Assembly: GCA_020073615.1 (NCBI GenBank)
Contig: JAIQEX010000037.1
Coordinates: forward strand, 1 to 48,077
From: Terriglobia bacterium
GTDB lineage: Bacteria; Acidobacteriota; Terriglobia; Bryobacterales; Bryobacteraceae
Length of the DNA stretch: 48,077 nt
Direction of reading: 5' to 3'
A program made the position numbers and the translations under genes. The notes below the pieces were generated by a model. It was given only the letters and a program-made list of their open reading frames with translations, made no database searches and had not been told where the DNA came from. Shown piece after piece: positions 16,840 through 28,147 of this stretch (its first letter is position 1; every line of letters begins with the position of its first letter).

Positions 16840-17535
16840 TTAGCTCCGCGGTACCACAAGAAAGACGTCGTAGATCTGTCGGTCAATTCTAGAATGTGCA
16901 GTTCCCTGAATTGTAGATCTGTAACGGAATTGGTTTCCAAACTCGTCGACACGCATCGATAGCTTGTAATCGAGAGAAATCGATAAGATGTCGAGTTCCT
17001 GCAAGGTGAACAGTTCTCCGGGTTCCGACACTCCGTTGTGGTTGCTGTCAACCCAGATGCGAAGCGAAGCGTATACACTATCTCTTGCATCAATGATACC
17101 GTCGCCGTTCCCGCCGTTCTCCGGGCGATCAAAGACTGCAAGAGCCAGAAAGCCGTTCGGGTTTCGCGATTCAGGCTGTTCTGTGAGGTTCCCAAACATC
17201 TCCTTTGCATTGTCTATGATGCCGTTATGGCTTCTATCCAGGACAAGCCAGCCGTTAGGCGAGTTCTGAGCGATCCACGAAATTCGGGTAAGCTTTCCGT
17301 TTCCAAAAAAGTCGAAATCTACTCCGTTTTCAGCGCTTGTAAGCGAAAAACCGCGCCCGCTAAGATCCACGACGATTGGACTCACGCTGCAACACCCCTG
17401 AGTCGAATCAAGCAGGCAATTGCCGTAACAGTCATAGCAGTTACAAGGGCCGCCACCGCAGGACTGTGCCAAAGCCGACGGAGCAACTGTGAGACAGATG
17501 AGCGTGACCACCTCAGAAAATTCAAGCCAATTCAT
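16840..17535 (-). CDS. Secreted calcium-binding-like protein with EF-hand-type loops
   Basis: A 231-residue protein with a signal peptide ending near ALAQ (residue about 24), then a Cys cluster (SCGGGPCNCYDCYGNCLLDS; SVSPIVVDLSGRGFSLTSAE). Three Asp/Asn loops look like calcium sites: DRSHNGIIDN, GGNGDGIIDARD and DSNHNGVSEPGE. The pattern 'spIvvDLsG.GF.lt.aenGV.FD' with these loops recurs in exported proteins of soil Acidobacteria and in large repeat proteins, where the loops resemble dockerin or EF-hand motifs. The role is unknown; calcium-dependent folding or adhesion outside the cell is likely. It is the first gene of the three-gene operon; AAGGA precedes the ATG. Confidence 0.75.
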   Translation of the reverse strand: MNWLEFSEVVTLICLTVAPSALAQSCGGGPCNCYDCYGNCLLDSTQGCCSVSPIVVDLSGRGFSLTSAENGVDFDFFGNGKLTRISWIAQNSPNGWLVLDRSHNGIIDNAKEMFGNLTEQPESRNPNGFLALAVFDRPENGGNGDGIIDARDSVYASLRIWVDSNHNGVSEPGELFTLQELDILSISLDYKLSMRVDEFGNQFRYRSTIQGTAHSRIDRQIYDVFLVVPRS

Positions 17536-17576
17536 AGTTTCCTTAAATCCTTATTGTAACTTTGTGGCCCGAAAGA

Positions 17577-17606
17577 ATTATCGGCCAGAGTCGCGAGACT
17601 TTGCAA
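17577..17606 (-). promoter_or_regulatory. Candidate sigma-70 promoter of the secreted-protein operon
   Basis: On the minus strand TTGCAA (17601-17606) and GATAAT (17577-17582) are 18 bases apart, close to -35 and -10 consensus. This puts the start about 30 bases upstream of the ATG at 17535. A perfect palindrome touches the -35 box. Confidence 0.55.
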
Positions 17607-17624
17607 TAGGGAAAAACCCCTATT
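17605..17624. promoter_or_regulatory. Perfect inverted repeat abutting the -35 box (candidate operator)
   Basis: AATAGGG (17605-17611) and CCCTATT (17618-17624) form a perfect 7-bp inverted repeat around a 6-base A/T-rich centre. The position, at and just upstream of the likely -35 element, is that of an activator or repressor site. The half-sites loosely recall those of NarL/FixJ-type regulators. No candidate regulator gene is next to it. Confidence 0.55.
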
Positions 17625-17974
17625 AAGTCCGAAATATCTTGAAACACCCGTTATGCACAATCCATTCGTTCCCCGCCCGGGGGAAGAGCCAGACTGCGCT
17701 TACCCGGCTTCTACTGGCCATTCTGGGGGGCCATTTTTCTGAAAGGATTTTAGTTAAATACGTCCTTTCCCGAATAGGCTCCCACTCCATAACCAGTCTC
17801 GCCGAACTCCTGCCTCACCACTGGGCACCCGCTCAGCCATAATCCCAAGCTCCATCGGGAATGATCGGCCCTCACCCGTTAACGGTGATTCTCGGACGCT
17901 TACGGGGGCGTGTGGCTGCTTCCGCTTTCAACCGTTGAGGCGGCCCTCCGGGCGGTGAGGTAACCGCGCCGCGC
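17625..17974. other. Intergenic stretch, no confident gene
   Basis: 350 bases between the secreted-protein operon promoter and the end of the HAD gene. It contains a 10-bp palindrome CCGTTAACGG (17876-17885) and some GC-rich dyads. A 67-codon frame at 17639-17842 has no ribosome site or recognisable domain, and I do not call it. Confidence 0.5.
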
Positions 17975-18655
17975 TCAGAGTCGACCGCGATTCAGAACCA
18001 GCGGCAGGAGCGGCTCCAGGGAGGAATCATGCGCCAGCGGAGCCGGCAGCCCCGCGGGCGCCGTCATGCCCTTGCGGTCGTGCCAGTATGTTGCCAATCC
18101 TACTTTCGACGTGCCGGCAAGGTCGTAGGCCGATCCCGCCACAAAGAGACAGCGCTGCGCATCGAGCTTGAGTTCCGCCAGCGCCAGGCGGTAGGGCTGG
18201 GGATGGGGTTTATAGAAGCCCGCCCGCTCCGCAGTGACAATGACCGCGAACTCGACTCCCAGGCGATCCGCTGCCATGCGTCCCAGCCGCTCGGAGCAGT
18301 TAGTCACTATGCCGAGCGAGACACCAGCGGCGGCGATGCTACTCAAGGTCTCACACGCCTCCGGCCAGGGTTGCAACTCGGAGTAGCGTGCCTCGAGGTC
18401 CGCCGCCAGGCTACGCGGCAGCCCCACGGCCTCAGCCGCCTCCGCGACGAGATCCTCGTAGGCCCGGTAAGCTCCGGTTTGATAGGTGATCCGCAGGTAC
18501 TCGCCGCGCCAGCGGCGGCCGCTTTCGGCATCGCCCGCGATCGCGTTCCAGAGCGACCAGCTATCGAGCAGCGCGGTCAGAAGGTCGAACAGAACGGCAT
18601 CGTAGGGGCGGTCGCGACGATCGCTGGGGGCTGCACCCATTGATTCGCGCTGCAC
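17975..18655 (-). CDS. HAD-superfamily hydrolase, haloacid dehalogenase-like
   Basis: A 226-residue soluble hydrolase. Motif I is AVLFDLLTALLDSW, with the nucleophile Asp after FxxxxF; the second acidic residue of phosphatases is replaced by Leu, as in 2-haloacid dehalogenase-like members. Motif II is LGIVTNCSER (Thr/Ser), motif III is the Lys in AGFYKPHPQPYRLAL, and motif IV is FVAGSAYDLAGTSKVGLATY with its Asp. A helical cap lies between residues about 35 and 100. A phosphatase or dehalogenase on a small molecule is the family-level role; the substrate is unknown. ATG codons at 18655 and 18640 are both possible starts. It follows the glycine-zipper gene by 4 bases. Confidence 0.85.
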   Translation of the reverse strand: MQRESMGAAPSDRRDRPYDAVLFDLLTALLDSWSLWNAIAGDAESGRRWRGEYLRITYQTGAYRAYEDLVAEAAEAVGLPRSLAADLEARYSELQPWPEACETLSSIAAAGVSLGIVTNCSERLGRMAADRLGVEFAVIVTAERAGFYKPHPQPYRLALAELKLDAQRCLFVAGSAYDLAGTSKVGLATYWHDRKGMTAPAGLPAPLAHDSSLEPLLPLVLNRGRL

Positions 18656-18659
18656 AGCA

Positions 18660-19604
18660 CTAACTGCGCCGCTCGGTGATGGTCACCGGCGCACGGAGGC
18701 GGAAGCTGAGACGCGTTTCCGAAGGCAGCGTGACCGGCTTGCCGCGGGTGAGCATGACATCGCCGGCTCCGGCGCCGCCGCCCACACCGGCCCCGATGGC
18801 CGCACCCTTGCCGCCGCCCGCAATAGCTCCGATGATCGCGCCCACGGCGGCGCCGGCGCCAACCTTTTCGGCGTCCTGCCGGTGGGTCTGTTCGGCGTGC
18901 CGCTCGAAGCTCTCGGTCTGGATGGCGACCAGCTGGCCGTCGGAAGTGTGCAGGCGGGTCAACTCCACGGCGAGCGCGGCCACACCCTTCACTTTTCCGC
19001 CGGGATCGGCAGCCACCACGCGCCCTTCCACGCGCGCGCCGCGCTCGGCGATCACCAGGCCATCCACGATGAGCTCTTTATCGAGCGTGGCGGTGAAGGT
19101 GTCGCCGGGCGCGTTGCGCTCCGTCGAGAGGCCGTCCACAAGGCGCACCGGGAGGAGCAGGCCGGCGTTCAGCGTTACCTTGCGCGGCTCAGGCGCCGGA
19201 GGCGGAGGCGGCGGAGCCGCGTTCTCCGGTTCCGCGCGCGTGGGCGGAGCGGGTTGCGGAGCCGGTGCTTCCTTCACCGGCTCCGGCGCCGGCGGGGCGG
19301 CCGGCGCGGCCGCCGGAGCCTGGTTCCGCGCCACCGCTAGCGGTTTGGCATGAGTGCGGACGCGTTGCGGCTTGGGTGCTTCTCTTCGTTCCGGGGCGGG
19401 CGCGGGCGAGGGCTTCGCCTGTTCATCGGGCGCCGCGACGGGCGCGGGCGGCTGTGCGGCCGCGGGCTCGGGAGCCGGAGCGGGCGCCGCGACTTGCGCC
19501 GTGACGGGCTCGGGCGCCGGCTGAGGCTTCTGCACCACCCTCATCACTACCGCGCCGCCGATCGCCCCTGCCAGCACCAGAAGCAGAATATGAACCGGCT
19601 TCAT
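18660..19604 (-). CDS. Membrane-anchored, Pro/Ala-rich protein with a glycine-zipper domain
   Basis: A 314-residue envelope protein. A single N-terminal membrane helix (MKPVHILLLVLAGAIGGAVV) is followed by about 130 residues of Pro/Ala-rich, low-complexity linker, suited to span the periplasm. Then comes a globular beta region (VTLNAGLLLPVRLVDGLSTE; DTFTATLDKELIVDGLVIAE; GARVEGRVVAADPGGKVKGV) and a glycine zipper (GAGAAVGAIIGAIAGGGKGA). The beta part resembles domains of TrbI/VirB10-like and other envelope proteins, which is only a loose similarity. GAGGAG stands about 9 bases before the ATG at 19604. It is divergent from dusB and heads a two-gene unit with the HAD hydrolase. Function unknown. 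Confidence 0.8.
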   Translation of the reverse strand: MKPVHILLLVLAGAIGGAVVMRVVQKPQPAPEPVTAQVAAPAPAPEPAAAQPPAPVAAPDEQAKPSPAPAPERREAPKPQRVRTHAKPLAVARNQAPAAAPAAPPAPEPVKEAPAPQPAPPTRAEPENAAPPPPPPAPEPRKVTLNAGLLLPVRLVDGLSTERNAPGDTFTATLDKELIVDGLVIAERGARVEGRVVAADPGGKVKGVAALAVELTRLHTSDGQLVAIQTESFERHAEQTHRQDAEKVGAGAAVGAIIGAIAGGGKGAAIGAGVGGGAGAGDVMLTRGKPVTLPSETRLSFRLRAPVTITERRS

Positions 19605-19693
19605 TCTGATTTTCTCCTCAAGTAAAAGGGATGCGCCGCCGGGCAGTTCCGTTTCCATCGGTTAAACCGCTAAAATCAAGTCAGCAGCGGGTC

Positions 19694-20707
19694 ATGAAGG
19701 CATTCCCCACACAGTTTTCGATCGGAGCGGTGAAGATCGCTCCCGCCACCGTGCTCGCGCCCATGGCGGGCGTGACCGACACGGTGTTCCGCAGGTTCAT
19801 TCGCAACCTGGGCGGCTGCGGGCTGATCATGACGGAATTCACCAGCTCGCACGGCGTGGCCGCTTCGTTTGGCGCGCGCAAGCCGAGCAAGACCATGACG
19901 CGGTACCTCGCCTTCGCGCCCGAGGAGCATCCCATCTCGGCGCAGCTTTTCGGCAGCGATCCTGCGGTGATGGCCGACGCCGCGCGCGTGTGCCAGGACC
20001 TGGGGTTCGATATTCTGGACATCAACTTCGGCTGCCCGGTGAACAAGGTGGTGAAGTGCAACGGCGGCTCCGGCCTCTTGCGCGATCTGCCGCTGGTGGA
20101 GCGCCTGCTGCGCGAGGTGCGCAAAGCCATCGCCATGCCGTTCACCATGAAATACCGCGCGGGATGGAACGACGAAGAGCTGGTGGCGGTGCGCATGGCG
20201 CAACTGGCCGAAGATTGCGGCTTGCAGGCGGTGGCGCTCCATCCGCGCACGCGGGAACAGGGCTACAGCGGCCGGGCCGATTGGCGGCGCATCGCGGAAG
20301 TGAAGGCGGCGGTGAAGATCCCGGTGATCGGCAACGGCGACATCGTCACGCCGCAGGACGCCATTCGCATGGTGCAGGAGACGGGCTGCGACGCGGTGAT
20401 GATCGGCCGCGCGGCGTCGTCGAATCCGTGGATCTTCCGGCAGATCCAACAGTACCTCGAGACCGGCGCTTACCAGGAAGCGACGCAGCGCGACCGCTGG
20501 GAGATGATGCGGCGCTATTACGGGATGCTGATCGAGCGCGGGGAAAGGGACGCATCCGGCAAGATGAAGCAGTTCGCCACCTACTTCACGCACGGCGTGC
20601 GCAACGGCGCGCAGCTTCGCGCGTCGATCTACCAGGCGCAGGAGGCGGCGGCCATCCTCGATCTTGTGGATCAGTTCTTCCAGGCGGAGCCGGCGCTGGC
20701 GCGGTGA
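19694..20707 (+). CDS. dusB: tRNA-dihydrouridine synthase DusB
   Basis: A 337-residue flavoenzyme that reduces uridines in the tRNA D-loop with NADPH via FMN. The TIM-barrel opens with [20 protein letters not shown] (FMN site). The catalytic acid Cys is C114 in [17 protein letters not shown]-phosphate and substrate blocks follow: [67 protein letters not shown]. The C-terminal helical domain binds tRNA. I take the ATG at 19694; the upstream codons to 19631 look unlike the family. Its stop overlaps the GTG of rnhA, so the two are coupled. It is divergent from the glycine-zipper gene. Confidence 0.93.
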   Translation: MKAFPTQFSIGAVKIAPATVLAPMAGVTDTVFRRFIRNLGGCGLIMTEFTSSHGVAASFGARKPSKTMTRYLAFAPEEHPISAQLFGSDPAVMADAARVCQDLGFDILDINFGCPVNKVVKCNGGSGLLRDLPLVERLLREVRKAIAMPFTMKYRAGWNDEELVAVRMAQLAEDCGLQAVALHPRTREQGYSGRADWRRIAEVKAAVKIPVIGNGDIVTPQDAIRMVQETGCDAVMIGRAASSNPWIFRQIQQYLETGAYQEATQRDRWEMMRRYYGMLIERGERDASGKMKQFATYFTHGVRNGAQLRASIYQAQEAAAILDLVDQFFQAEPALAR

Positions 20708-21144
20708 AGAAGGTCACGCTCATCACCGACGGAGCCTGCTCGGGCAACCCCGGCCCAGGCGGCTGGGCGGCCATCCTGCGCCACAACCATCACAAGAAAG
20801 AGATGTGGGGCTGCGAGCCTCACACCACCAACAACCGCATGGAGCTGACCGCCGCCATCGAGGGCCTGCGCGCGCTGAAGGAAGGCTGCGAAGTGGAGGT
20901 CATCACCGATTCGGAGTATGTGAAGAAGGGCATCACGGAATGGATTCACGCCTGGAAGCGCAAGGGCTGGATGAAGGGGAACACGCCGGTGAAGAACCAG
21001 GATCTGTGGCAGGCTCTGGACGAAGAGGCGGCGCGGCACAAGACCACCTGGGTGTGGACCAGGGGCCACTCCTCGCACGCCGACAACAACCGCTGCGACG
21101 ACCTGGCGACGCGCGCCGCCCGCGAGCAGTGCAGCAGCAAGTAG
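20704..21144 (+). CDS. rnhA: Ribonuclease HI
   Basis: A 146-residue RNase H1 that cuts the RNA strand of RNA-DNA hybrids (R-loops, lagging-strand primers). The four catalytic acids are visible: Asp in [17 protein letters not shown], Glu in [13 protein letters not shown], Asp in [13 protein letters not shown], and the last Asp in [14 protein letters not shown], preceded by the conserved TRGHSSH loop. A basic protrusion ([19 protein letters not shown]), as in the E. coli enzyme, is present. It starts at GTG (20704), overlapping the dusB stop by four bases. Confidence 0.95.
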   Translation: MKKVTLITDGACSGNPGPGGWAAILRHNHHKKEMWGCEPHTTNNRMELTAAIEGLRALKEGCEVEVITDSEYVKKGITEWIHAWKRKGWMKGNTPVKNQDLWQALDEEAARHKTTWVWTRGHSSHADNNRCDDLATRAAREQCSSK

Positions 21145-21182
21145 CGGGCAGCGGCCAGCGCGAGAATCACCCGAGAACGCCG

Positions 21183-21980
21183 ATGGCAGGCGATACTGAA
21201 TCGGTGGACTTCTCCAACGTGGCGGAAAACCTGCGCGAGTCGTTCCGCGTCATCGCGGCCAGCCGCCAGCCGGGCGAGGTCCGCGAACTGCTCGGTGTCA
21301 GCATTGCCGCCGCGGGGGGCGCCTTCCAGATGTTTAACGCGGCCTTTCTTTCCGCACCGGTCGAAACAGAAGCGGAGCTGGCGCGCCGCATCCTGCTGCC
21401 CATGGTTCATTTCAACGCGCGCGGCTTCGAGTGGGCTTACTGGGTGTGCGAAGACTGGCTGCAACCGCGCGCGCGGCGGCGTTCGCGGCAGATCTTCGAG
21501 CGGCACGGGCTGCGGCATTCCGTGGACCTGCCGGGCATGGTGGCCGAGCGCGTGGCGCCTCCCCTGAAGCCGCTGCCGCGCATCGAAGTACGCCGGGTTA
21601 CGGGCGGCGGCACGCGCGACGACTTCTGCGCCATCGGCTCGCTGTGCTTCCACGTGCCCATCTCGTGGTTCCGCGAGGTGTTCGAAGGCGACTCGGTTTG
21701 GGAGCGCTTCGCGGCCTACGTGGGGTACGTGGCGGAAGAGCCGGTCTCGACCGCGGCCATCGTCGCCGGCGGGGGCGCCCTGGGAGTCTACAACGTGGCC
21801 ACCGTTCCCGGGTACCAGCGGCGCGGATACGGCGAGGCGGTGATGCGCTACGCCCTGGACGCGGCGCGCCGCGAGCACGGTATCGAGCGCAGCATCCTGC
21901 AATCCACGCCGCCCGGCTATCGCCTGTATGAACGGATGGGGTATCGCACTGTGACCAAAGTGGCGGTCTACTCGACGTGA
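21183..21980 (+). CDS. GNAT-family N-acetyltransferase
   Basis: A 265-residue protein. The N-terminal half (about 1-135) is helical and not recognised (SVDFSNVAENLRESF; FNAAFLSAPVETEAELARRI). The C-terminal half is a GNAT domain, with the acetyl-CoA loop in VYNVATVPGYQRRGYGEAVM (R-x-x-G-x-G/A; here Q-R-R-G-Y-G) and the terminal strand STPPGYRLYERMGYRTVTKV. The long N-terminal region suggests a GNAT with its own substrate-recognition half. The substrate is unknown. It follows rnhA by 38 bases and converges on hutH. Confidence 0.85.
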   Translation: MAGDTESVDFSNVAENLRESFRVIAASRQPGEVRELLGVSIAAAGGAFQMFNAAFLSAPVETEAELARRILLPMVHFNARGFEWAYWVCEDWLQPRARRRSRQIFERHGLRHSVDLPGMVAERVAPPLKPLPRIEVRRVTGGGTRDDFCAIGSLCFHVPISWFREVFEGDSVWERFAAYVGYVAEEPVSTAAIVAGGGALGVYNVATVPGYQRRGYGEAVMRYALDAARREHGIERSILQSTPPGYRLYERMGYRTVTKVAVYST

Positions 21981-21990
21981 CGCCGCCGCG

Positions 21991-23484
21991 CTACACGTGC
22001 GCCAGCGAGCCAGAGGCGATGAGCGCGTCGAGCGCGGCGATGTCGCGGTAGTACGCGCGATCGCCCGTGAGCGGCGGAGAAACTTCGCGCATGCGCGCGC
22101 GCGCCACCTCGAGCGGCACGCTGGTTTTGAGCGGCGCCAGAAGGTCAAGCGCGCGGGCCGCGGCCAGGGCCTCAATGGCCAGCACCGCGCGCGTGTTGCG
22201 CACCACGCGCTGGAACTTGGTGGCGGAGGTCATCCCCATGCTCACGAAATCTTCTTTGTTGCCGCTGGTGGTGATGGAACCGGTGGAGGCGGGATGCGCC
22301 AGCACGCGGTTTTCGCCCACCAGGGCGGCGGCGGTCACCTGCGCCATCATGAGCCCGGACTCCAGGCCGGGGTGGCCGGCGAGGAAGGGCGGCAGCTCCT
22401 CGTTCAATGCCGGATTCACCAGGCGATCGATACGCCGCTCGGAGATGCCGGCCAGCGCGGCCAGCGCCACCGCCAGAAAATCGAGCTGGAACGCCAGGGG
22501 CTCGCCGTGGAAGTTCCCCCCGGAAAGAATATCGTCGCCGAACACCAGCGGATTGTCGGTGGCCGCATTCAGCTCGATGGAGAATACGCGGCGGGCTTCG
22601 GCCAGCGCGTCGCGCACCGCTCCGTGCACCTGCGGAGCGCAGCGCAGCGAGTAGGCATCCTGCACGCGCCGGCAGGCGATGTGCGACTGGCGGATTTCGC
22701 TCCCTTCGAGCAACTGGCGGAGGCGCGCCGCGCTGGCCATCTGTCCCGGGTGCGGGCGCGCGGCATGGATGCGCTCGTCGAAAGCCCGCGGCGTGCCGCG
22801 CAGGGCGTCGAGCGTGAGGGCGCACACTACATCGGCGGTTTCGGTGAGCACGCACGCCGCTTCGAGCTCCAGGCAGCCGATGGCCAGCATGGCTTGCGTG
22901 CCGTTGATCAGGCTGATGCCTTCTTTGGGATGCAGCTCGATGGGCGCGATGCTCGCGCGCGCCAGTGCCTCGGCGCCGGGAAGCACGGCGCCGCCGAATT
23001 CGGCTTCGCCCTCGCCCATCAGCACCAGCGCCATGTGGGCCAGCGGAGCCAGATCGCCTGAGGCGCCCACGCTGCCTTGCGAGGGAACCACCGGCGTGAC
23101 GCCGCCGTTGAGCAAATCGCACAGGCGTTCGGCCACCAGCGGGCGGATGCCCGAGAATCCCTTGGCCAGCACGTTGGCGCGGATCAGCATCATGGCGCGA
23201 ACGGCCTCGCGCCCGAGCGGTTCGCCCACGCCGGCCGCATGCGAACGGATGACGTTGCGCTGGAGCTGGTCCAGGTCTTCCCGCGGAATGCGCACGTCGG
23301 CCAGCAGGCCGACGCCCGTGTTGACGGCGTAGATGGGCGCCTCGCCCGCGGCCAGCCCGTCGATGAGCGCGCGCGACTTCTGCATGGTCTCGCGCGCGAC
23401 ATCGGAAAGAGCGGCGCGGGCGCCCGCGCGGGCCACGGCCAGGACATCGTCGATAGTCAGGCTGTTGCCGTCGAGGTTGGCCAA
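21991..23484 (-). CDS. hutH: Histidine ammonia-lyase
   Basis: A 497-residue MIO enzyme that removes ammonia from L-histidine to give urocanate, the first step of histidine breakdown. The self-cyclising Ala-Ser-Gly is A141-S142-G143 in SQGSVGASGDLAPLAH. YAVNTGVGLLADV (Tyr at about 52) and RSHAAGVGEPLGREAV are active-site loops; the Ser-His pair fits histidine rather than tyrosine or phenylalanine. ELNAATDNPLVFGDD and SITTSGNKEDFVSMG (with the catalytic Glu) complete it. The most likely start is TTG at 23484, five bases after the purF stop; no ATG or GTG fits and no good ribosome site is seen, so translation may depend on purF. The rest of the hut pathway is not in the window. Confidence 0.88.
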   Translation of the reverse strand: MANLDGNSLTIDDVLAVARAGARAALSDVARETMQKSRALIDGLAAGEAPIYAVNTGVGLLADVRIPREDLDQLQRNVIRSHAAGVGEPLGREAVRAMMLIRANVLAKGFSGIRPLVAERLCDLLNGGVTPVVPSQGSVGASGDLAPLAHMALVLMGEGEAEFGGAVLPGAEALARASIAPIELHPKEGISLINGTQAMLAIGCLELEAACVLTETADVVCALTLDALRGTPRAFDERIHAARPHPGQMASAARLRQLLEGSEIRQSHIACRRVQDAYSLRCAPQVHGAVRDALAEARRVFSIELNAATDNPLVFGDDILSGGNFHGEPLAFQLDFLAVALAALAGISERRIDRLVNPALNEELPPFLAGHPGLESGLMMAQVTAAALVGENRVLAHPASTGSITTSGNKEDFVSMGMTSATKFQRVVRNTRAVLAIEALAAARALDLLAPLKTSVPLEVARARMREVSPPLTGDRAYYRDIAALDALIASGSLAHV

Positions 23485-23489
23485 AGGGC

Positions 23490-27105
<3,616 letters not shown>

Positions 27106-27109
27106 GCGT

Positions 27110-27781
27110 TCACCGGACGGCCTGCGCGACCGCCAGCATCGACTGGAAGACCAGCAGGCCGTCGCAGGACCCCATAAGCGGCTCGGTGGCACGCTCGGGA
27201 TGCGGCATCATCCCCATGACGTTGCGCGCGGGGTTGAGGATGCCGGCGATATCGCGCAGCGAGCCGTTGGGATTGTCCAGGTAGCGGAAGACGATGCGGT
27301 CGCCGTCGGCGAGTTCGTCGAGCGTGCGCTCGGCGGCGTAGTAACAGCCCTCGCCATGGGCGATGGGCATGCGCAGCACCTGCCCTTCTTGGGCCGCGCT
27401 GGTGAAGGGCGAGCCGGTGGTTTCCACGCGCAGGCGGACTTCGCGGCAGATGAACTTCAAGCTGCGGTTGCGGATGAGTGCGCCGGGCAGGAGCCCGGCC
27501 TCCACCAGGATCTGGAAGCCGTTGCAGATTCCCAGCACCAGGCCGCCGGCGGCGGCGAACTCGCCGACCGCCTTCATGACCGGCGAAAAGCGGGCGATGG
27601 CGCCGCAGCGCAGATAGTCGCCATAGGCGAAACCGCCCGGCAGGATGACGGCATCGACGCCGCCCAGCGACCGCGAATCGTGCCAGATAAACTCCGCCGG
27701 CTGCCCCAGGTTGCGGCTGACGGCATGGAGAGCGTCGTGATCGCAATTACTGCCCGGAAAAACGATGACGCCAAATCTCAT
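27110..27781 (-). CDS. purQ: Phosphoribosylformylglycinamidine synthase I, glutaminase subunit
   Basis: A 223-residue class I glutamine amidotransferase supplying ammonia to PurL. It starts [20 protein letters not shown]. The nucleophile Cys lies in [20 protein letters not shown], and the His/Glu of the triad in [36 protein letters not shown] is the family block before it. It is the first gene of purQ-purL-purF-hutH. The small PurS subunit, which usually lies directly upstream, is absent: 28 to 274 bases upstream is a non-coding repeat and hypF. No good ribosome site is seen before the ATG. Confidence 0.96.
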   Translation of the reverse strand: MRFGVIVFPGSNCDHDALHAVSRNLGQPAEFIWHDSRSLGGVDAVILPGGFAYGDYLRCGAIARFSPVMKAVGEFAAAGGLVLGICNGFQILVEAGLLPGALIRNRSLKFICREVRLRVETTGSPFTSAAQEGQVLRMPIAHGEGCYYAAERTLDELADGDRIVFRYLDNPNGSLRDIAGILNPARNVMGMMPHPERATEPLMGSCDGLLVFQSMLAVAQAVR

Positions 27782-27844
27782 GAGAAATGTTTTGGGGAGG
27801 TACACCTGTATTTTATCAGAGCCGGGGCGCGGGATGTGGCTTTC

Positions 27845-28055
27845 CACCGCCGAGGCGCCGAGACGCCGAGAATTGAGGGTTGCCCGGCGCTCTCGGCCAC
27901 CTCGGTGTCGGTACCTGTTGGGTGCAAGGGCGAGCGAGCGCTGCGAAGCAATTCGCGCTTTTTCGATTCCTTCACGTTCGCGCGGCGAGCCATCCGAACA
28001 CGCGGAGAAAACCAATAGGCTTGGATTCGCTCGGCGTCTCGGCGCCTCGGCGGTG
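27845..28055. repeat. 211-bp element with perfect 26-bp terminal inverted repeats
   Basis: The left end 27845-27870 and the right end 28030-28055 are exact reverse complements over 26 bases (core CGAGGCGCCGAGACGCCGAG on the left). Pairing stops sharply at both outer and inner edges. The 159 bases between include a C/G-rich left part and an A-rich stretch (about 28000-28020). Both strands have frames, but they translate to Arg/Ser/Pro-rich runs without domains. The ends resemble the widespread '...GCGCCTCGGCGGT...' repeats of environmental bacteria. It may be a MITE-like or REP-like mobile repeat, or a very long stem formed in RNA. Confidence 0.75.
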
Positions 28056-28147
28056 ACATCATATCGACGGATCACGGACAATCCGCAAGCTGGTGACCGC
28101 GGCGCTAGTTGGCTATGATGGCGGAGGGGCGAGGTCTGGCGGAATCC

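Noticed and set aside
17639-17842. 67-codon frame upstream of the secreted operon
   Set aside because: No ribosome site, no domain and no conserved pattern that I can see.
18676-19504. Plus-strand frames opposite the glycine-zipper gene
   Set aside because: They mirror the Pro/Ala-rich linker and glycine zipper; the minus-strand gene has a signal-anchor and a strong ribosome site.
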